Below are positions 60,333-64,000 of a stretch of DNA of 64,000 nt, piece by piece. A model generated the notes under the pieces. The model was not told the DNA's origin, searched no databases, and saw only the letters and a program-made list of their open reading frames with translations. Each line of letters starts with the position of its first letter. Positions within the stretch are counted from its first letter, which is position 1. The stretch is from Sphingomonadales bacterium (GTDB lineage Bacteria > Pseudomonadota > Alphaproteobacteria > Sphingomonadales > Sphingomonadaceae): NCBI GenBank assembly GCA_009995225.1, contig JAACPW010000012.1, forward strand, positions 57,988 to 121,987. Reading direction: 5' to 3'. The translations under genes and the position numbers were made by a program.

Positions 60333-61388
60333 TCAGTCCTTCAGAAGCTTGTCGATCGCCTCGCCGATGCGGACGGGGCCAGGGAAATAGGCCCATTCGA
60401 GGCTGTGGGGATAGGGCGTGTCGAAGCCAGTGACGCGTTCGACGGGCGCTTCGAGGTGGTAAAAACAGCGTTCAGTCACAAGCGCCGAAAGCTCTGCGCC
60501 AAAACCGCTGGTGCGGGTGGCTTCATGGACGATCAGACAGCGTCCGGTCTTTTCCACTGAAGCCTCGATCGCCTTGATGTCGAGCGGGACGAGAGTGCGC
60601 AGATCGAGGATTTCGGCGTCGACGCCCTTGGCCTTGCACACCGCTTCGGCAACGTGAACCATCGTGCCGTAGGCCAATACAGTCAGCGCCTCGCCTTCCT
60701 GCACCATCCGCGCCTTTCCGAGGGGAATCTTGTAGTAACCCTCTGGCACCACGCTGCCTTCATGCTTTTTCCACGGCTCGACCGGCTTGTCATAAAAGCC
60801 CGAGAACGGCCCGTTGTAGATCCGCTTGGGCTCGAAGAAGATCACCGGGTCATTATCCTCGATGGCCGCGATCAGCAGACCCTTGGCATCGTGCGGCGTT
60901 GCAGGGATCACGGTCTTGAGGCCCGCCACGTGGGTAAACAGCGCCTCGGGGCTCTGGCTGTGGGTCTGACCGCCGAAGATGCCGCCGCCAAAGGGCGAGC
61001 GCACAGTCAGCGGCGCGATGTAATCGCCCGCCGAACGGTAGCGCAGACGCGCGGCTTCCGAAATCAGCTGGTCGAGGCCGGGATAAATGTAATCGGCAAA
61101 CTGGATTTCCGGCACAGGGCGCAGGCCATAAGCCCCCATCCCCACCGCCGCGCCGATGATCCCGCACTCGCTGATCGGGGTATCGAAGACGCGGTTCTTG
61201 CCGTGCTTTGCCTGAAGGCCTGCCGTTGCCCGGAATACGCCGCCGAAATAGCCGACATCCTCGCCCATGATGACCACGTTCGGGTCGCGCTCGAGCATGA
61301 TGTCGAGCGCCTCGTTGATCGCCTCGATCATGTTCAGGCGGCGTTCTGCCGTCACGGTCTCGGCCACGGGTGCCATATCCTCGCTCAT
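60333..61388 (-). CDS. bkdA2: Branched-chain 2-oxoacid dehydrogenase E1 beta
   Basis: Encodes 351 residues. The N-terminal LNMIEAINEALDIMLERDPNVVIMGEDVGYFGGVFRAT and the central VVRSPFGGGIFGGQTHSQSPE (active-site loop) are typical of E1 beta chains. The C-terminal transketolase domain has LVPLDIKAIEASVEKTGRCLIVHEAT. With the alpha subunit it forms the thiamine-dependent decarboxylase. Its ATG overlaps the E1 alpha stop by four bases (ATGA), a sign of balanced synthesis of the two chains. Confidence 0.94.
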   Translation of the reverse strand: MSEDMAPVAETVTAERRLNMIEAINEALDIMLERDPNVVIMGEDVGYFGGVFRATAGLQAKHGKNRVFDTPISECGIIGAAVGMGAYGLRPVPEIQFADYIYPGLDQLISEAARLRYRSAGDYIAPLTVRSPFGGGIFGGQTHSQSPEALFTHVAGLKTVIPATPHDAKGLLIAAIEDNDPVIFFEPKRIYNGPFSGFYDKPVEPWKKHEGSVVPEGYYKIPLGKARMVQEGEALTVLAYGTMVHVAEAVCKAKGVDAEILDLRTLVPLDIKAIEASVEKTGRCLIVHEATRTSGFGAELSALVTERCFYHLEAPVERVTGFDTPYPHSLEWAYFPGPVRIGEAIDKLLKD

Positions 61389-62680
61389 CCGAAAGGCCTT
61401 TCCGTGCCGAACTTTGTGATGCGTTCACGGATCGCCTGGTCGGCCTGTTCTTCAAGATGCCAGGGCAGCTCTTCGTAAACATCCTCGAACATGGTGTGGA
61501 ACGGGTGGTGCAGGCCGTGCCCCAGAATGCCGTTCTTTTCGGCTTCCTTGGTGGTGGCCTTCACCCGCTCGGCGCAGTCCAGATCCATCGCGGCCTGACG
61601 CTCCTCGTCCCATTCCCCAAGCGCGATGAGATGGTTCTTGAGCCGGGTTACCGGATCGCCCAGCGGCCATTCCTCACGCTCCTGCGCGCTGCGATAGCCC
61701 GAGGGGTCATCCGAGGTGGAGTGTCCCTCAGCGCGGTAGGTGAAATATTCGATCAGGGTCGGCCCGTGGTTGCCGCGGGCGCGGTTGGCGGCCCATTGTG
61801 CTGCAGCAAAGCAGGCCAGCGCGTCGTTGCCATCGACCCGCAGCGCCGCAATGCCATGGCCGAGCCCGCGCGCCGCAAAGGTCGTGCGCTCGCTGCCGGC
61901 AAACCCCGAAAAGCTTGAAATCGCCCACTGATTGTTGATCACGTTGAGGATCACGGGCGCATTGTACACGGCAGCGAAGGTGCAGGCGGCGTGGAAGTCG
62001 CCCTCAGCAGTGCTGCCCTCGCCGACCCAGCTTGCGGCGATCCGGCTGTCGCCTTTGATCGCGCTCGCCATCGCCCAACCCACGGCCTGCGGGCACTGCG
62101 TGGCGAGGTTGCCGGAAATGCTGAAGAAGCTGTGCTCACGGCTCGAATACATGATCGGCAGCTGGCGGCCCTTCAGCTTATCGGCCTTGTTCGAGTAGAT
62201 CTGGTTGATCATCTCAAGCAGCGGATACCCGCGTGCGATCAGGATGCCCTGCTGACGATAGCTGGGGAAGACCATGTCATCGCTCGCCAGCGCCATGGCC
62301 GGCGCGATCGAGGTCGCCTCTTCGCCGGTGCACTTCATGTAGAAGCTGGTCTTGCCCTGCCGCTGCCCGCGGAACATTCGCTCGTCAAAAGCGCGGACCA
62401 TCGCCATGTGGCCCAGCATCGTGCGCAGGGTTTCGGGATCGAGCCGCGGATTCCAGGGGCCATGCGCCTGGTTGTCATCACCCAATACCCGAATCAGACC
62501 ATAGGCCAGCTCGGACATCTCAGAAGGATGCGCGCCTTCGTCGGGTCGCGGAGAAGCACCGGCTTCACCGATGTCGATATGCGAAAAGTCAGCCACGTCA
62601 CCCGGCCGGTAGCGCGGCTCGGGCACATGCAGTGCAAGCGCGGGGCGATTGCTGTCCGCCGGTTTCGCTGGTTCGGCCAT
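61385..62680 (-). CDS. bkdA1: Branched-chain 2-oxoacid dehydrogenase E1 alpha
   Basis: Encodes 431 residues, longer than pyruvate dehydrogenase E1 alpha and close to the usual branched-chain subunit. The thiamine pyrophosphate motif is GEGSTAEGDFHAACTFAAV with NVINNQWAISSF, and RAEGHSTSDDPSGYRSAQE is the phosphorylation-loop region. The N-terminal ~45 residues are Pro-rich. First gene of the bkdA1-bkdA2-bkdB transcript; an AT-rich palindromic region upstream may bind a regulator (62731-62753). The downstream thyA on the same strand lies before it. Confidence 0.94.
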   Translation of the reverse strand: MAEPAKPADSNRPALALHVPEPRYRPGDVADFSHIDIGEAGASPRPDEGAHPSEMSELAYGLIRVLGDDNQAHGPWNPRLDPETLRTMLGHMAMVRAFDERMFRGQRQGKTSFYMKCTGEEATSIAPAMALASDDMVFPSYRQQGILIARGYPLLEMINQIYSNKADKLKGRQLPIMYSSREHSFFSISGNLATQCPQAVGWAMASAIKGDSRIAASWVGEGSTAEGDFHAACTFAAVYNAPVILNVINNQWAISSFSGFAGSERTTFAARGLGHGIAALRVDGNDALACFAAAQWAANRARGNHGPTLIEYFTYRAEGHSTSDDPSGYRSAQEREEWPLGDPVTRLKNHLIALGEWDEERQAAMDLDCAERVKATTKEAEKNGILGHGLHHPFHTMFEDVYEELPWHLEEQADQAIRERITKFGTERPFG

Positions 62681-62730
62681 GCCTGTGCTCTCCGCTCACG
62701 CGCACCGGGCCGTGCCGGAGCGATCATTGC

Positions 62731-62753
62731 TTGAATACGTATTTTTATTTCAA
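62731..62753. promoter_or_regulatory. AT-rich inverted repeat upstream of the bkd operon
   Basis: TTGAA at 62731-62735 and TTCAA at 62749-62753 form an inverted repeat, enclosing the palindrome ATACGTAT at 62735-62742 in a stretch much richer in A/T than its surroundings. It lies 51 bases before the bkdA1 start. Bkd operons are often controlled by an Lrp-type activator (BkdR), and this is a plausible site, but no regulator gene is adjacent. Confidence 0.4.
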
Positions 62754-62790
62754 CGCCAGTATGCGGTCAAGCGCGGTTGCCACCGCTGCC

Positions 62791-63759
62791 TTAAACCGCA
62801 ACAGGTGCGCTGATCGAGGGCATCGGGGTGTAATCATGCACCACGAAATCCTCGATTTCATATCCGAATATTGTTTCCGGCTTACGCGTGATCTCAAGCC
62901 GGGGGCAGCCTTGTGGCTGGCGGCCAAGCTGTTCTTCAATCAGATGTGCATGATTGATATAGAGGTGAACGTCGCCCCCCATCCAGACCAATTCACCCGG
63001 CTGCATGTCGACCTGCTGCGCGATCATCCGGGTCAGCAGCGCCGCCGACCACAGATTGAACGGCAGACCCAGCGCGACATCGCAGCTGCGCTGATAGAGC
63101 AGACAGTTGAGCCGCGCTTCGTCACCCTGTCCCGTGACATGAAACTGATAGGTCTTGTGACACGGCGGCAGCGCCATGCGATCCAGTTCGGCCACGTTCC
63201 AGCCTTCGATGATGTGGCGCCGGCTGCCTGGGTTGGTGCGCAACGATTCGATCAGCTGCGCGACCTGATTGATGCCCTCGCCCTTTTCATAAAGCCCGTC
63301 GGGACGATAGCGGAAAGTCGGCCAGTCGACCCATTGCTTGCCATAAATCGGGCCCAGCTCCCCCCATTGAAGCGCAAAGGCTTCGTCGTCCGCGATCCGT
63401 GCAACGAAGTCTTCAAGACTGATGGTGTCGCGGGTTTCGCGCACGTAAGCGGCGTGCGGCCATTCGTTCCAGATCTTCACGCCCTGCAGCACCAAGGGGC
63501 GGATGTTGGTGCTACCGGTCAGGAACCACAACAATTCGCGCGTCGCGGTTTTCCAGTAGACCCGCTTCGTGGTCAGCAACGGCATCGCGCCGCCTGCCAG
63601 ATCGTACCGCAACATCGCGCCACATAGCGACCGTGTCCCGATCCCGGTGCGATCCACCCGCTCGCTTCCGGTTTCCCAGATTGTGCGCATCAGATCGAGA
63701 TATTGCTGCTCGGGATGCGGGGCGGCGGAATGAGGTCGAGGAATCGCGGTGCTGGCCAT
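62791..63759 (-). CDS. thyA: Thymidylate synthase
   Basis: Methylates dUMP to dTMP with methylene-tetrahydrofolate. Encodes 322 residues from ATG 63759; an earlier start at 63810 adds no conserved sequence. Landmarks: DRTGIGTRSLCGAMLRYDL, REDLLWFLTGSTNIRPL-type cofactor region, ALPPCHKTYQFHV with the catalytic Cys near residue 200, RSCDVALGLPFNLWSAALL and GDVHLYINH. It is the long form, with an insertion of about 50 residues (VRETRDTISLEDFVARIADD) relative to the 264-residue E. coli enzyme, like that of Lactobacillus. It uses the folate pool that fau helps maintain. Confidence 0.96.
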   Translation of the reverse strand: MASTAIPRPHSAAPHPEQQYLDLMRTIWETGSERVDRTGIGTRSLCGAMLRYDLAGGAMPLLTTKRVYWKTATRELLWFLTGSTNIRPLVLQGVKIWNEWPHAAYVRETRDTISLEDFVARIADDEAFALQWGELGPIYGKQWVDWPTFRYRPDGLYEKGEGINQVAQLIESLRTNPGSRRHIIEGWNVAELDRMALPPCHKTYQFHVTGQGDEARLNCLLYQRSCDVALGLPFNLWSAALLTRMIAQQVDMQPGELVWMGGDVHLYINHAHLIEEQLGRQPQGCPRLEITRKPETIFGYEIEDFVVHDYTPMPSISAPVAV

Positions 63760-63870
63760 GATGGTCACTATAGGCCGCAATTGCCTGCTTGCCACTGTGC
63801 TCATCCACACCTATAGGGCGCGCCTTGCCTCGATCCGCAGGGGCTTTTGACCTTGCGGAGCCGACACGGT

Positions 63871-63947
63871 CGGGGAGTAGCTCAGCCTGGTAGAGCACTG
63901 TCTTCGGGAGGCAGGGGCCGGAGGTTCGAATCCTCTCTCCCCGACCA
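63871..63947 (+). tRNA. tRNA-Pro (anticodon CGG)
   Basis: The acceptor arms CGGGGAG and CTCCCCG pair. The anticodon stem CTGTC/GGCAG encloses the loop TTCGGGA with CGG at its centre. The T arm is GGAGGTTCGAATCCTCT and CCA is encoded. Length 77 bases. It lies divergent from thyA near the right end of the window. Confidence 0.97.
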
Positions 63948-64000
63948 ATTTCGGCATCTCAGCACGCTAAAGCCACGCAATTCCGCCATTTTCCTCCAAC

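Noticed and set aside
62233..63627. A 464-residue plus-strand frame across bkdA1 and thyA
   Set aside because: It covers the complement of thyA and part of bkdA1, crosses the intergenic region and has no recognisable motif.
63871..64000. tRNA-Pro as attachment site of a genomic island
   Set aside because: Only about 50 bases follow the tRNA before the window ends. No integrase or duplicated 3' end of the tRNA is visible.

Overview
The window is a chromosomal segment of an alphaproteobacterium. Gene content, GC-rich codon use, the PEP-CTERM/EpsB-type regulators, the phoR-pst-phoU-phoB order and the zapA-6S RNA-fau locus together suggest Sphingomonadales, most likely Erythrobacteraceae (Erythrobacter/Porphyrobacter-like). 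This assignment is inference from recognised proteins; no search was run. I see no prophage, insertion sequence, CRISPR array or plasmid function. The window is mostly core metabolism with a few regulatory and DNA-repair modules.

Layout. 1-5.7 kb: branched-chain amino acid synthesis (end of ilvN, ilvC, leuA with a leucine-rich leader peptide), interrupted by a YceI protein, an FMN-dependent alpha-hydroxy-acid dehydrogenase and an I78-type inhibitor lipoprotein. 5.7-11 kb: hydrolases, a nitronate monooxygenase-like flavoprotein, a two-gene unit with an AHH-type nuclease fold, and a flavodoxin-like protein. 11-19.4 kb: recJ, tRNA-Glu and the phosphate regulon phoR-pstCAB-phoU-phoB with a Pho box. 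19.4-29.2 kb: an extensin-like protein and two SOS-controlled units. One is radical SAM protein-udgX-dnaE2, the other imuA-imuB. Each has a perfect GTTC-N7-GTTC LexA box, and a PilZ gene lies between them.

29-39 kb: an amino-acid permease, panB, a BASS transporter, then the coupled cluster epsB-prsK-prsR-TPR lipoprotein (exopolysaccharide/PEP-CTERM regulation). 39-44 kb: an ScfR/RamB-type regulator divergent from isocitrate lyase, and an M20 hydrolase. 44-49.6 kb: an SLC13 transporter, tRNA-Leu, suhB-orphan-efp, and a repeat-bearing intergenic stretch with an orphan lipoprotein. 49.7-56.6 kb: thiE, class I fba, thioesterase, DUF4440 protein, pgk, gap and tkt, all on the minus strand. 56.8-64 kb: zapA, 6S RNA, fau, a DUF2842 protein, tRNA-Asp, the branched-chain 2-oxoacid dehydrogenase operon, thyA and tRNA-Pro.

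How the parts fit. Leucine/valine synthesis (ilv, leuA), pantothenate (panB) and branched-chain keto-acid oxidation (bkd) share intermediates. Isocitrate lyase under an acyl-CoA-type regulator would serve growth on acetate or fatty acids. The two SOS units together encode the ImuA-ImuB-DnaE2 mutasome, with a uracil-DNA binding UdgX and a radical SAM protein co-transcribed with the polymerase. The most interesting items are this SOS operon (including an unusual UdgX loop and a repeat inserted in frame in dnaE2), the leuA leader, a 29-nt motif shared by the 5' regions of two unrelated hydrolases, a gene that seems to start with ATT, and a duplicated hairpin next to 6S RNA.
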